DNA of 64,000 bases from Poriferisodalis sp965226645 (GCA_965226645.1 CBDDDL010000001.1:62001-126000), one strand, 5' to 3'. Numbered from the stretch's first letter, positions 1 to 8,470 are shown. Program-made: numbers and translations. The notes: a model not told the origin generated them from the sequence alone.

Positions 1-2
1 AA

Positions 3-428
3 GACGCCTGTCTCGCGCGGCGCGAATCCACGCGGCGAGCCAAGCGCCTGAACGATCTGCAAGCAATACAAGACATTGCGATGTCCGGTTCCAAACTCCA
101 GCGGGGTCTGACTTCGGCGTGCAACGAGGTCAAGTCGAGCTGTAGATCGCTTGCGGCAAGCGCGGGCGGCCTGGCAGCGCTCGCCAGCGGCAAGTCCGCG
201 AAGACCAGCAACGCGGCCCACGCGCAAGACTCCGATGTCGTCGAATTCCAGCGCAGCCTCCGAGCATTGCTCCGTGATCGACGCCGCGGGTATCAACGAA
301 TCTGGCTCATCGCTCTTCCTTTTGCGCTGTTGACGTACTTCGGCGTCAACGTTGTCTTGCCTGACGAAGCGACTGGCTGGGGGGTTGCCGTTTTTCTGGT
401 TCCATTTGCCCTGCATGCCGTCCACTGA
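3..428 (+). CDS. C-terminal part of an uncharacterised membrane protein, open to the left edge
   Basis: The frame is open from the window start, so the true start lies outside; the first internal ATG is at 81. From that ATG the protein has a soluble, Ser/Ala-rich part, then a basic stretch (LLRDRRRGYQR) and two hydrophobic segments near residues 74-93 and 99-114, so it is probably anchored in the membrane. It ends at a TGA (426-428). Beyond it the same frame stays open to another TGA at 606-608 with normal-looking coding (GGLKSIAASCGGIQAKVKEV), so the stop may be a nonsense mutation of a Trp codon. No family was recognised. Confidence 0.45.
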   Translation, partial: DACLARRESTRRAKRLNDLQAIQDIAMSGSKLQRGLTSACNEVKSSCRSLAASAGGLAALASGKSAKTSNAAHAQDSDVVEFQRSLRALLRDRRRGYQRIWLIALPFALLTYFGVNVVLPDEATGWGVAVFLVPFALHAVH

Positions 429-624
429 CTGCGCTGGCGTCGACGACTCGGCGGACTCAAGTCGATAGCGGCGAGCTGCGGTGGCATACAAGCCAAGGTC
501 AAGGAAGTCACCGGCTTCTGCGACAGCGTGCTGAGCAGTTCGGCCACGTCTGTCTTTGACGATGTAGGTGCCGAAGCAGCGAGACTCAAAGCCGTGGAGC
601 CGAACTGAGCATTGACCCGGCGAT

Positions 625-1215
625 TCAGAATGCTCCACGACTTCGCAGCTTCGACAAGCCGGCGGAGAGGTCTCGTCCGCGGTGTGCATTGCGGACAGTC
701 ACCAGTTCGGCGAGCCGGTGCGCTTGGGCCCAATCGCCGTCGGTCGCAAGCTCGGCGAGCGATCTCAAATCGTCGGCATCCATCGGTCGGCGCCGGTCGT
801 CACGTGCCAGCAGCTTCATGATGATCAGGCTGCCGACGGTGGCGACGGGCAACACTGTGCCCGGCAACACCTCAAGCTGCTGTGCCGATACGGCGATCTC
901 GGATTCGATCCCAGACATCGCGAACAACAAGTCCAAGCCGACACCGGTCTCGGTGTCGTGAATGCGGACGCCGGCCAATCGCTTCGTCTCATCCTGTTCA
1001 AGCAGCGAATCGATCCGGTAGCCGGCTGTCGCGAACGATCTCGCAACGGATTCTGCTTCGCCGTCATCGGCCACCGCGATAGCGAGGTCGACATCACCAG
1101 TGCTGCGCGGAGCCACCAGTGCAGAAACTGCAATTCCGCCCACGACTGCGTAGGGCTTGCCGAGTGCACCAAGCACATCGGCGGCACGCACGAGTGCACC
1201 TTCGAGTCGGGTCAC
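625..1215 (-). CDS. AbiEii/AbiGii-like nucleotidyltransferase
   Basis: The 196-residue protein has the minimal nucleotidyltransferase core: GG at residues 26-27, followed by DVD at 41-43, the metal-binding acidic pair. This resembles the AbiEii/DUF6036 type of proteins, several of which are toxins that modify tRNA ends, while others have unknown roles. The GTG start overlaps the stop of the 69-residue gene upstream (GTGA), so the two are translated as a pair. That fits a toxin-antitoxin or phage-defence module, but the partner is not a recognised AbiEi antitoxin. Function is inferred from fold and context only. Confidence 0.6.
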   Translation of the reverse strand: MTRLEGALVRAADVLGALGKPYAVVGGIAVSALVAPRSTGDVDLAIAVADDGEAESVARSFATAGYRIDSLLEQDETKRLAGVRIHDTETGVGLDLLFAMSGIESEIAVSAQQLEVLPGTVLPVATVGSLIIMKLLARDDRRRPMDADDLRSLAELATDGDWAQAHRLAELVTVRNAHRGRDLSAGLSKLRSRGAF

Positions 1216-1421
1216 CGCCAGTGCGCAGGAACGGGCAGCTCGCGCAGGTAGCCGTCGGCGTCGAGATGGCGATCACCGCCGCTGGCCCACTCGTCGATGG
1301 CGGCCCTGATCTCCGCTTGGGTGACTGCTGGGTTCTGGCGCCTCAGACGGACTTCGATCATCCGTTCTGACGCGTCGAAGAGATCAAAGACAGTGAGACC
1401 ACGGTCCACGTCAACCCCCAC
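1212..1421 (-). CDS. Small partner of the nucleotidyltransferase
   Basis: A 69-residue acidic protein whose stop overlaps the start of the nucleotidyltransferase by four bases. It contains a motif-like stretch (RRQNPAVTQAEIRAAIDEW) typical of small helical proteins that sit in front of such enzymes. No DNA-binding domain is evident. The overlap and size argue that it is a real gene and possibly an antitoxin or stabilising subunit; that role is inference. Confidence 0.5.
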   Translation of the reverse strand: MGVDVDRGLTVFDLFDASERMIEVRLRRQNPAVTQAEIRAAIDEWASGGDRHLDADGYLRELPVPAHWR

Positions 1422-1470
1422 ACTCTCCAGCCTAGGACGGCGGTGGTGGGGGTGGGCCTAGGGTTTTGCC

Positions 1471-3249
1471 GTGGCGATCTTGCGTGTGGGGTTGGCGCAG
1501 TTGAACCTGCGTCTTGGGGATCTTGACGGGAACGCTGGGATGGTCATGGCCGCCTATGACTCGGCGGTTGACGCTGGGGCACAGGTGGTGGTGTTCAGCG
1601 AGCTGACCGTTACTGGGTATCCGCCTGAGGACTTGTTGCTGAAGCCCACTTTCGTGGAGGGGGCCGCGCTAGCGCTTGGGCGGATTGCTCGGCATACGGG
1701 GCCGGTGCCCGCAGTGGTGGGCTTTCCTGAGGACAGCGGCCAGACCGGACCGGTGCGGTTGTGGAACTCCGCTGCGATGTGCTGGGGCGGTGCGGTGCGT
1801 GGCGTGTATCGCAAGCATTTCCTGCCCAACTACTCGGTGTTCGACGAGCAGCGCTATTTCGTGGCCGGCACAGACCCGGGACCGCTGCTGTGGGTGGACG
1901 GGTTGCCGATGGGCATCTCGATCTGCGAAGACCTGTGGGGGCCTCCTGGTGCTGCGTACGCCGCGGCCAGCGACGGCGAGCTGCTCACCAGCCTCGGCGG
2001 CGATGACGACGCCAGTCCCGTGGTCGCGCAAGTCGCCATGGGGGCCAAGCTGGCAGTGGTCATCAACGGTTCGCCGTACCAGCGCGGCAAGCAGGCCAAC
2101 CGGGAGGCATTCGCATGCGCCCGGGCGTCACAGGCCGGGATCGGGGTGGTGTACGTCAACCAGGTTGGCGGGCAGGACGAGCTGGTCTTTGACGGCAACT
2201 CGTTCGTCGCCGACGCGGCCGGCAACGTGGTGTGCCGGCTACCCGCGTTCGCGGAGCAGGTTGCCGTCTGCGAGGTGGACGTCGGCGATTCGGCTTGCGG
2301 CGGTTCCGCTGGGGGCATGTTGACGCCGACGCTGGACCCTCTGGAAGAGGTGTGGCAGGCGCTGGTGCTTGCGACGCGTGACTACGTGCGCAAGAACGGC
2401 TTCACCGACGTGGCCATCGGACTGTCCGGCGGCATCGACTCGAGCGCCGTGGCCGCCATCGCCGCCGACGCGCTCGGGCCTGAACACGTTCATGGCGTGT
2501 CCATGCCTTCGCGCTACTCCAGCGAGGGCTCGCGCACCGATGCCGCCCAACTCGCTGCGAACCTCGGCATCGACTTCCACACTGTTTCGATTGAGCCGGC
2601 TCACGTTGCCCTGGCCGGAATGGTGGACCAGGCCATCGGGGGTGCCGCCACCGGCTCAACCGCCGACCGAGCTGCTGACACCGGCTCAACCGCCGACCGA
2701 GCAGCCGCAGATCTCACCGATCAGAACCTCCAGAGCCGCATCCGCGGCGTCTTGCTCATGGCACTCTCAAACCGCTTCGGCTGGCTGGTGCTGACCACGG
2801 GCAACAAGACCGAGACCTCCGTCGGCTACACCACGCTGTACGGGGACACCGCCGGTGCGTACGCCGTCATCTCCGACGTGCCGAAGCTGCTGGTGTACGA
2901 GCTGTGCGAGTGGCGCAACCGGCCGCCTGGCGGCGAACGAATCCCGCGGGCGTGCATCACCAAGCCCCCGTCCGCAGAGCTGCGACCCGACCAGCGCGAC
3001 GACCAAAGCCTGCCGCCGTACGAATTGCTGGACCCCATCGTGGAGGCCTACGTCGAAGGCGATCTCACCGTCGCCGAAGCCGTGGAGGTAGGCGCGAAGC
3101 ACGGCGCCTCCGCTGAGCTCGTCGAGCGGGTGACACGCCTGGTCGACATCGCTGAGTACAAGCGCCGGCAGTCGCCGCCGGGGCCGCGGATCTCAGCCAA
3201 GAGCTTCGGCAAGGACCGGCGGATGCCGATCACCAACCTGTTCCGCTGA
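1471..3249 (+). CDS. nadE: Glutamine-dependent NAD+ synthetase
   Basis: This cytosolic enzyme amidates nicotinic acid adenine dinucleotide to NAD+, using ammonia released from glutamine, in the last step of NAD synthesis. The N-terminal carbon-nitrogen hydrolase domain (about 1-270) carries the Glu44, Lys115 and Cys152 triad (FSELTVTGYPPED, YRKH, ICEDLWG). The C-terminal ATP-pyrophosphatase domain has LSGGIDSS at 318-325. At 592 residues it is a little short of the long actinobacterial form. The start is GTG. Residues 394-413 are a perfect 10-residue tandem repeat (TGSTADRAA plus one variable residue) in a surface loop before the conserved DQNLQSRIRG. Confidence 0.93.
   Translation: MAILRVGLAQLNLRLGDLDGNAGMVMAAYDSAVDAGAQVVVFSELTVTGYPPEDLLLKPTFVEGAALALGRIARHTGPVPAVVGFPEDSGQTGPVRLWNSAAMCWGGAVRGVYRKHFLPNYSVFDEQRYFVAGTDPGPLLWVDGLPMGISICEDLWGPPGAAYAAASDGELLTSLGGDDDASPVVAQVAMGAKLAVVINGSPYQRGKQANREAFACARASQAGIGVVYVNQVGGQDELVFDGNSFVADAAGNVVCRLPAFAEQVAVCEVDVGDSACGGSAGGMLTPTLDPLEEVWQALVLATRDYVRKNGFTDVAIGLSGGIDSSAVAAIAADALGPEHVHGVSMPSRYSSEGSRTDAAQLAANLGIDFHTVSIEPAHVALAGMVDQAIGGAATGSTADRAADTGSTADRAAADLTDQNLQSRIRGVLLMALSNRFGWLVLTTGNKTETSVGYTTLYGDTAGAYAVISDVPKLLVYELCEWRNRPPGGERIPRACITKPPSAELRPDQRDDQSLPPYELLDPIVEAYVEGDLTVAEAVEVGAKHGASAELVERVTRLVDIAEYKRRQSPPGPRISAKSFGKDRRMPITNLFR
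2649..2702 (+). repeat. In-frame 30-bp tandem repeat inside nadE
   Basis: Two copies of the same 24 bases (2649-2672 and 2679-2702) lie 30 bases apart. The period is a multiple of three, so the loop is lengthened by ten residues without breaking the frame. Confidence 0.85.
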
Positions 3250-3344
3250 ACTGTCGCTCACTCCCACACGCTGGCCAGAACGCACTGAGCCGGTCAGCCC
3301 GAAGGCGACCGGCCCAGCGAAACTCGATTGAGTTGTTGATCAGC

Positions 3345-3395
3345 TCGGCTCAGCTCAGCGCTCCACGGCCAAACTTGTCGGCTCAGCTCAGCGCT
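3345..3395. repeat. 18-bp direct repeat spanning the glnII stop codon
   Basis: The sequence tcggctcagctcagcgct occurs at 3345-3362 and again at 3378-3395. The second copy encodes the last residues and stop of glnII on the minus strand. The first copy is a non-coding duplicate just downstream of that stop. Confidence 0.8.
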
Positions 3396-4396
3396 TCGCC
3401 GATGGTCTGGGTGATCAGGCGGGCGACCACATAGGGGTCGGCATTGGCGTTGGGCCGCCGATCCTCGATGTAGCCGCGACCGTCCTGGTGGACCTGCCAA
3501 GGGATGCGTACCGAGGCGCCGCGGTCGGACACGCCGTAGCTGAACGTGTCGTAGCGCTCGGTCTCGTGCTCGCCGGTGAGGCGCAGCTCGATGCCGTGGC
3601 CGTAGCCGACGATGTGCTCAGCGGGCTTGCCCTCGGCGCCCAGCGACTTCGCTGCCAGCACAACCGCGTCGTAGTTCTCGCGCATGGCATCCGTGGACAC
3701 GTTGGTGTGCATGCCGGCGCCGTTCCAGTCGCCCTGCATTGGCTTGGCGTCCAGGCTGATCTCGATGCCGTGCAGCTCGCCGGTGCGGTACAGCAGGTAG
3801 CGGGCCAGCCAGATCTGATCGCCCACGGTCAGCGGATCGACCGGGCCGATCTGGAATTCCCACTGACCCGGCATGACCTCGGCGTTGGTGCCCGAGATGT
3901 CCAAGCCGGCATCGATGCACCAACTGGTGTGCTGCTCGACGACATCGCGGCCGTAGATGCGCAGAGCGCCGACGCCGCAGTAGTAGGGCCCCTGCGGTCC
4001 GGGGAAGCCGTTGGGCGGAAAGCCGTAGGGCCACTTGGTGACCGGGTCGAGCATCGTGTATTCCTGCTCGAGGCCAAACCAGAACCCCTGGTCGCCGTAA
4101 TCGTCGAGCACTTCGCGTAGCAGCGCACGAGTGTTGGTGGGGTGCGGTTCCATCGTCTCGGTCACGAAGGTCTCGCACATCACGAGAATGTCGTTGGGAC
4201 CCCGGAGCGGATCCGGGCGCGAGTACACGGGCTTGAGCACGACGTCGGAGGCGCTGCCCTCAGCCTGATTCGTGCTCGAACCGTCGAATCCCCAGATGCC
4301 AGGTCCGTCCCCATCGGCGAGGATCCTCGTCTTGGAACGCACCTCAACGGTCGGTTCAGTGCCGTCCGTCCAGATGTACTCAGCCCTGTAGACCAC
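3383..4396 (-). CDS. glnII: Type II glutamine synthetase
   Basis: The enzyme makes glutamine from glutamate, ammonia and ATP. At 337 residues it is the eukaryote-like GSII found in actinomycetes and rhizobia: it has WGFDGSSTNQA near residue 34, EQEYTM, the NAEVMPGQWEFQIGP block and GDWNGAGMHTN. GSII is not adenylylated, so control is expected to be transcriptional. It starts at GTG and diverges from glnA2 across a 255-base region containing a GlnR-box-like site. The GlnR-like gene downstream of glnA2 completes a nitrogen cluster. Confidence 0.93.
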   Translation of the reverse strand: MVYRAEYIWTDGTEPTVEVRSKTRILADGDGPGIWGFDGSSTNQAEGSASDVVLKPVYSRPDPLRGPNDILVMCETFVTETMEPHPTNTRALLREVLDDYGDQGFWFGLEQEYTMLDPVTKWPYGFPPNGFPGPQGPYYCGVGALRIYGRDVVEQHTSWCIDAGLDISGTNAEVMPGQWEFQIGPVDPLTVGDQIWLARYLLYRTGELHGIEISLDAKPMQGDWNGAGMHTNVSTDAMRENYDAVVLAAKSLGAEGKPAEHIVGYGHGIELRLTGEHETERYDTFSYGVSDRGASVRIPWQVHQDGRGYIEDRRPNANADPYVVARLITQTIGEALS

Positions 4397-4509
4397 TGCA
4401 TGCTCCTTCGCTCATGGGGGCGAAATCGGTACGCCGACGGGTCAGCACGCGTGGCTGGCTCGGGGAGTGGCTGAAACCGATTCCCTGCGAACGATACAAA
4501 CGAGCGGGC

Positions 4510-4525
4510 GTTTCCAATCCGTTGC
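4510..4525 (-). promoter_or_regulatory. Candidate GlnR binding site
   Basis: Read on the minus strand, the site is GCAAC-n6-GAAAC, one base away from the actinobacterial GlnR consensus gTnAC-n6-GaAAC. It lies between the divergent glnII and glnA2 starts, and a GlnR-like gene lies 1.5 kb away. The match is short, so this is a candidate only. Confidence 0.4.
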
Positions 4526-4651
4526 CCAAATGTGAACAGCGCGTGAAGGTGCCGCTGGACCCTGGCTCGCGCACCCACCCGAGGCAGAGAATGGAGCTTC
4601 AGCCCGGAGCCACCCGCACATGGGGCAGCTCCATCCGAACAGGAGCCCGCC

Positions 4652-5983
4652 ATGGAACGACCGCAGGACTACGTGCTGCGCCGCGTGACCGAACGAGGTG
4701 TGCGGCTTGTCCGGCTCTGGTTCACCGACGTCGCCGGGCAGCTGAAGTCGTTCGCGATCTCACCCGCCGATCTCGAGGCCGCGTTCGAGAAGGGCATGGT
4801 CTTCGACGGGTCGTCCATCGAAGGCTTCAGCCGCATCGCCGAAGAGGACATGGTGGCCCAGCCCGACCCCGAGACGTTCGAGCTCATGCCGTCGCGCGGC
4901 TCCGACGACGCCACGGCTCGCATGTTCTGCGACATCTCCCAAGCCGACGGCACGCCGTTCAGCGGCGACCCCCGCGGCGTGCTGCGGCGGGTCATGGATC
5001 GCGCCCACGCCGCAGGATTCACCTTCTATGTCGCGCCCGAGATGGAATACTTCCTCTTCGAACCCGAACGGGCGAACGGCATACCGGTGCCCCTCGACAG
5101 CGGGAGCTACTTCGACCTCACGACTGCAGACATCGCCACCGACATCCGTCACCGCACGCTGAGCGCTCTCGAGGCCATGGGCATCCCCGTCGAGTACTCG
5201 TTCCACGAGGACGCCCCGTCTCAGCACGAAATCGACCTGCGATACGACGACGCACTGACGATGGCCGACAGCGTGATGACGTTCCGGCTGCTCGTGCGCG
5301 AGATCGCCTTCGAGCACGGCGTACACGCCACGTTCATGCCCAAGCCGCTCGCCGGCGTGCAGGGCTCGGGCATGCACACCCACCTGTCGCTGTTCTCCGA
5401 GGGCAGCAACGCGTTCAGCGATCCCAGCAAGCCCGACGGGCTCTCCGACGTGGCCCGCAGCTTCGTCGCGGGACTGCTGACGCACGCACGGGAGATCACC
5501 GCTATCACGAACCAGTTGGTGAACAGCTACAAGCGGCTGGTCGCTGGGTACGAAGCGCCTGTGGCCATCTCGTGGGCACACAGCAACCGTGCGGCATTGA
5601 TCCGGGTGCCGCCGACACGCACGGGCGGTGACGATTCGACCCGCGTCGAGTACCGAGCGCCCGATCCGGCGTGCAACCCGTACCTGGCCTTCGCCGTCAT
5701 CCTCGCCGCCGGCCTTCGAGGCATTGAGCAGGGCTACACGCTGCCGCCCGAGACGCCCCCCTCGATCACGGGCTACAGCGACCACGGAGGGCCTGCCTAC
5801 GGCCACCATCTGCCCTCCTCGCTGGCAGAAGCTCTCGACGAGATGGAGGGCAGCTCGCTCGTGGCCGAGACGCTGGGGCAGCACCTGTTCCGGTGGTTCC
5901 TGCGCAACAAGCGACGTGAGTGGGCCGCCTACCAAACGCAGGTGACGCCGTTCGAGCTGGACAACTACTACGCCTCTTTGTGA
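4652..5983 (+). CDS. glnA2: Type I glutamine synthetase, GlnA2-like
   Basis: At 443 residues this matches the GlnA2 form of actinomycetes: N-terminal RLVRLWFTDVAGQLKS, FDGSSIEGF at residues 51-59, MFCDI, PEMEYFLFE, GSGMHTHLSLF and the NPYLAFA segment. The loop after GYTLPPETPP lacks the NLYDLPPEE motif with the adenylylated tyrosine, so GlnE control is not expected. Some GlnA2-type enzymes in Streptomyces act on polyamines, so glutamine synthesis is likely but not certain. A GlnR-like gene follows after 84 bases. Confidence 0.9.
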   Translation: MERPQDYVLRRVTERGVRLVRLWFTDVAGQLKSFAISPADLEAAFEKGMVFDGSSIEGFSRIAEEDMVAQPDPETFELMPSRGSDDATARMFCDISQADGTPFSGDPRGVLRRVMDRAHAAGFTFYVAPEMEYFLFEPERANGIPVPLDSGSYFDLTTADIATDIRHRTLSALEAMGIPVEYSFHEDAPSQHEIDLRYDDALTMADSVMTFRLLVREIAFEHGVHATFMPKPLAGVQGSGMHTHLSLFSEGSNAFSDPSKPDGLSDVARSFVAGLLTHAREITAITNQLVNSYKRLVAGYEAPVAISWAHSNRAALIRVPPTRTGGDDSTRVEYRAPDPACNPYLAFAVILAAGLRGIEQGYTLPPETPPSITGYSDHGGPAYGHHLPSSLAEALDEMEGSSLVAETLGQHLFRWFLRNKRREWAAYQTQVTPFELDNYYASL

Positions 5984-6018
5984 GCGTCACGGGGTCTGGC
6001 GCCCCAAACTTGACCGCA

Positions 6019-6038
6019 GACCGGTGTCCGGACCGGTC
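6019..6038 (+). terminator. Hairpin between glnA2 and the glnR-like gene
   Basis: GACCGGT and ACCGGTC form a perfect 7-bp stem with a 6-base loop. There is no T tract, so it may be a weak terminator or an attenuator that lowers transcription into the regulator gene. Confidence 0.4.
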
Positions 6039-6067
6039 ATGACCCCACTCGTCCCAGGAGCCTGAAC

Positions 6068-6748
6068 GTGTACGCCGTCCATCCCGCCGAGGTGAGTCCA
6101 GAGCTGGCGCAGTTCCTGGATCTCGGCGGCTACGCCTGGAAGCCGGTCGCTGGCGTCGACGACGTGGCTTCCGGCACGCCGGCGGAAGGATGGAGCGGCG
6201 CCATCGTGCGGCTCGACGACGGATCCGGCCGTGGCACCGATGCGGCCTGGAACGTCGTGCGGGCGCTGCGAGAGAGCGTGATTCCCACATCGCCGCTGCT
6301 GCTGCTCATCCGCGGCAACGCTCTGGACGAGCTCACGATGCGCGGTGAGCTGTTCGACGACTTCTGCTTGGACCCGTTCCATCCGCGCGAACTCGACGCG
6401 CGGCTCGCGCACCTCAACGCGGGACGGGGGGGCGACTCGTCCGAGATCATCGAGTACGGCCCGCTGCGCATCAACCTCGATACCTACGAGGCCGTCGTGG
6501 ACTCGAACCCGCTCGACCTCACCTACATGGAGTACGAGCTGCTGCGGTTCCTGGCCTCCCAGCCGGGGCGGGTGTTCACGCGAGAGGCTCTGCTGAACCA
6601 GGTGTGGGGCTACGAGTACTACGGCGGGGCGCGGACGGTGGACGTCCACATCCGGCGGCTGCGGGCCAAGCTGGGCGAAGAGAACGCGAACCTGATCCAG
6701 ACCGTGCGATCGGTCGGGTACCGGCTGGGGACGTATCGCTGGCGCTGA
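6068..6748 (+). CDS. glnR: GlnR-like OmpR-family transcriptional regulator
   Basis: The 226-residue protein has an N-terminal receiver-like domain and a C-terminal winged helix (YMEYELLRFLASQPGRVFTREALLNQVWGYEYYGGARTVD and later residues). The receiver is atypical: an acidic site is kept near Asp50, but the usual KPF motif reads DPF at 102-104, so the conserved lysine is missing. That agrees with GlnR, an orphan regulator thought not to rely on phosphorylation. AGGAG at 6056-6060 supports the GTG start. It probably controls the two glutamine synthetases beside it. No histidine kinase gene is adjacent. Confidence 0.75.
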   Translation: MYAVHPAEVSPELAQFLDLGGYAWKPVAGVDDVASGTPAEGWSGAIVRLDDGSGRGTDAAWNVVRALRESVIPTSPLLLLIRGNALDELTMRGELFDDFCLDPFHPRELDARLAHLNAGRGGDSSEIIEYGPLRINLDTYEAVVDSNPLDLTYMEYELLRFLASQPGRVFTREALLNQVWGYEYYGGARTVDVHIRRLRAKLGEENANLIQTVRSVGYRLGTYRWR

Positions 6749-6786
6749 CTCGTTCGCGCGCCCAGGTGCTCTCGCCCGGGGTGCGG

Positions 6787-6942
6787 CTAGAAGTTCGTTT
6801 CGAGGAGGGGGCTGCCCTTGTGGCGAGACTCGGCGTCATCTCCGAGGAGCTTGCCGAGGAGCGCGGCGACGGCGGCCAGTGAGATCGTGATGATGAACGG
6901 GCTCAGCAGGAGCACGATCACGATGACGATGGCGCCGAACAT
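6787..6942 (-). CDS. Small single-pass membrane protein (51 residues)
   Basis: A short frame starts at ATG 6942 (MFGAIVIVIVLLLSPFII) and has one long hydrophobic helix (about residues 3-30), a polar tail (KLLGDDAESRHKGS) and a TAG stop. It faces the glnR-like gene tail to tail and has GC-rich third positions like its neighbours. The ribosome site is weak. Function unknown; it could be a small membrane modulator or a chance frame, though the helix followed by a charged tail favours a real gene. Confidence 0.5.
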   Translation of the reverse strand: MFGAIVIVIVLLLSPFIITISLAAVAALLGKLLGDDAESRHKGSPLLETNF

Positions 6943-6999
6943 GGACCGCAGCGTAATACGCAGCGCGCGATTGCAGGCTCTCGCGTGCTTGGACTCCGC

Positions 7000-8286
7000 T
7001 TACGGGCCAAGCAGGGCAAGTGGGACGACCGCTATCCCGTCGGGCCGCCGGTATGCCTCGCCGCCTGTCGTCAGCACGGCAGCGTCAGCGAGTTCGTCGC
7101 CGATTTCGGTCTTCAGCCAGTGCAGATGACGCACGTCGCGATCGTCGATCGTCTGAGCGAGTTTGACTTCGATCGCGACGACGCGGCCCCCGCGTCCCGT
7201 CACCACATAGTCGATCTCGCGCTCACCGCCCCATGTGCGCACGTGTCCTACGGAGGCCTCGGAATGCTGTGCATACACCCGCAGGCTCAGCGCCGCGAGC
7301 GATTCGAACAACGCGCCGAGCAGCGTTCCCTCGCGGTGGATTGCCGGTCCTGCTGAACTTCCTCGCAGCAGCATCTCGGCATCGACACTGAGCAATGATG
7401 CTGCGAGAGCCGGATCCGCAAGATGGTGCTTCGGGCCTTCGGTCAGTCGACTCAGCCGGTAGCGCGATGGCGCCCAGGCCGGCACAGGGTCAACAACGTA
7501 CAACTGCTCAAGAATGTCAATGTAGGGACGTGTCGACTGCCGGCTGGGCTTATCACCGTGTCCGCTAGTGGCCGCATCTCTGATCTTCTCGAACGACGCG
7601 GTGGTCGACGTCGCAGCTGCATAGGCCGCGAGCCAGCGACGCAGGGCTCCGGGATTTCGGATGTTCCGTCCGGAATCGGGAAACTCCCGCTCCACGATCC
7701 GGTTGACATACCCCACGAGAGCCACACGCAGGTTTCGTGCTTCCAACGGGCGCAGCCCAGGAAATCCGCCCCTCAGGATCTCTGTGACGTAGTCCTCGAG
7801 CCGTGCGGACGTGCGGCCCACGATGTCAGAGCGCTGCCCGCTCATCAGCGCCGCGACACTCACGGTCGGTGATCCGAACAGCGGTGCATCGCGACGTTCG
7901 CACAAACTGAGCGGCCGCATCCGAATGCTGACGATTCGGCCTGCTCCTGAATGCGTTGGAGGCGTCACCGGCGAAGAGGAACCGGTCAAGATGAACCTTC
8001 CGGGTTGGGAATCCTCGTCGACGGCGCGACGTACGAGATCCCAGCTGTAGGGCATTCGCTGCCACTCGTCCACCACTACGGTCCCCGACTCTCGCACAAG
8101 GCGTTGCGGATTCGCCTGCAGAACGGCGAGTGCGTCGGGGTTGTCGAGTTCGAAGCACGTAGAGGCCCGTTGAATAGCCGTCGTAGTCTTGCCGGTCCCC
8201 CGCGGACCTTCCAGGCAAATGGCGGGCAGGCCAGTGATCAGTTCGTCAAGCTCACCGTCGACAACGCGTGGCCAGTAATCCGACAT
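7000..8286 (-). CDS. DUF4143-type AAA ATPase
   Basis: The protein is a member of the AAA_14/DUF4143 family, whose cellular role is unknown. Walker A is GPRGTGKT at 27-34, Walker B is VVVDEWQR, and a sensor-like ILTGSSSP follows. The C-terminal third has the nuclease-like pattern EIDYVV then AIEVK, reminiscent of PD-(D/E)XK folds. ATG 8286 follows GGGAGG directly; a TTG four codons earlier is possible. A second family member, at 30866, is clearly diverged from this one. No partner gene is adjacent. Confidence 0.8.
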   Translation of the reverse strand: MSDYWPRVVDGELDELITGLPAICLEGPRGTGKTTTAIQRASTCFELDNPDALAVLQANPQRLVRESGTVVVDEWQRMPYSWDLVRRAVDEDSQPGRFILTGSSSPVTPPTHSGAGRIVSIRMRPLSLCERRDAPLFGSPTVSVAALMSGQRSDIVGRTSARLEDYVTEILRGGFPGLRPLEARNLRVALVGYVNRIVEREFPDSGRNIRNPGALRRWLAAYAAATSTTASFEKIRDAATSGHGDKPSRQSTRPYIDILEQLYVVDPVPAWAPSRYRLSRLTEGPKHHLADPALAASLLSVDAEMLLRGSSAGPAIHREGTLLGALFESLAALSLRVYAQHSEASVGHVRTWGGEREIDYVVTGRGGRVVAIEVKLAQTIDDRDVRHLHWLKTEIGDELADAAVLTTGGEAYRRPDGIAVVPLALLGP

Positions 8287-8369
8287 GTCCTCCCTCAATC
8301 GCGAGTACAGGTCTTTTCCTGCCGAGGTGACGGTCCGAGATACAAGATTTCAAGGCGTTAGAGTACACT

Positions 8370-8425
8370 TTCTCGCCTCTAGAGAAGACAATTTATCGGC
8401 ATTTCGCCGTACGGTTTCTCGCCTC
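8370..8425. promoter_or_regulatory. Candidate operator before the first ATPase
   Basis: The AT-richer region upstream of the ATPase has an inverted repeat TTCTC-n7-GAGAA at 8370-8386. The 11-mer tttctcgcctc occurs twice (8369-8379 and 8415-8425). These could be binding sites for a regulator, but none is identified. Confidence 0.3.
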
Positions 8426-8470
8426 GCCGGATCGCTGCAGCACCTCTGGCGGAATTGGACCGCCGGATCG

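Noticed and set aside
293..733. Minus-strand frame of 146 codons opposite the first gene
   Set aside because: It overlaps the end of the nucleotidyltransferase gene on the same strand and has an Arg/Ser-rich composition typical of a shadow frame.
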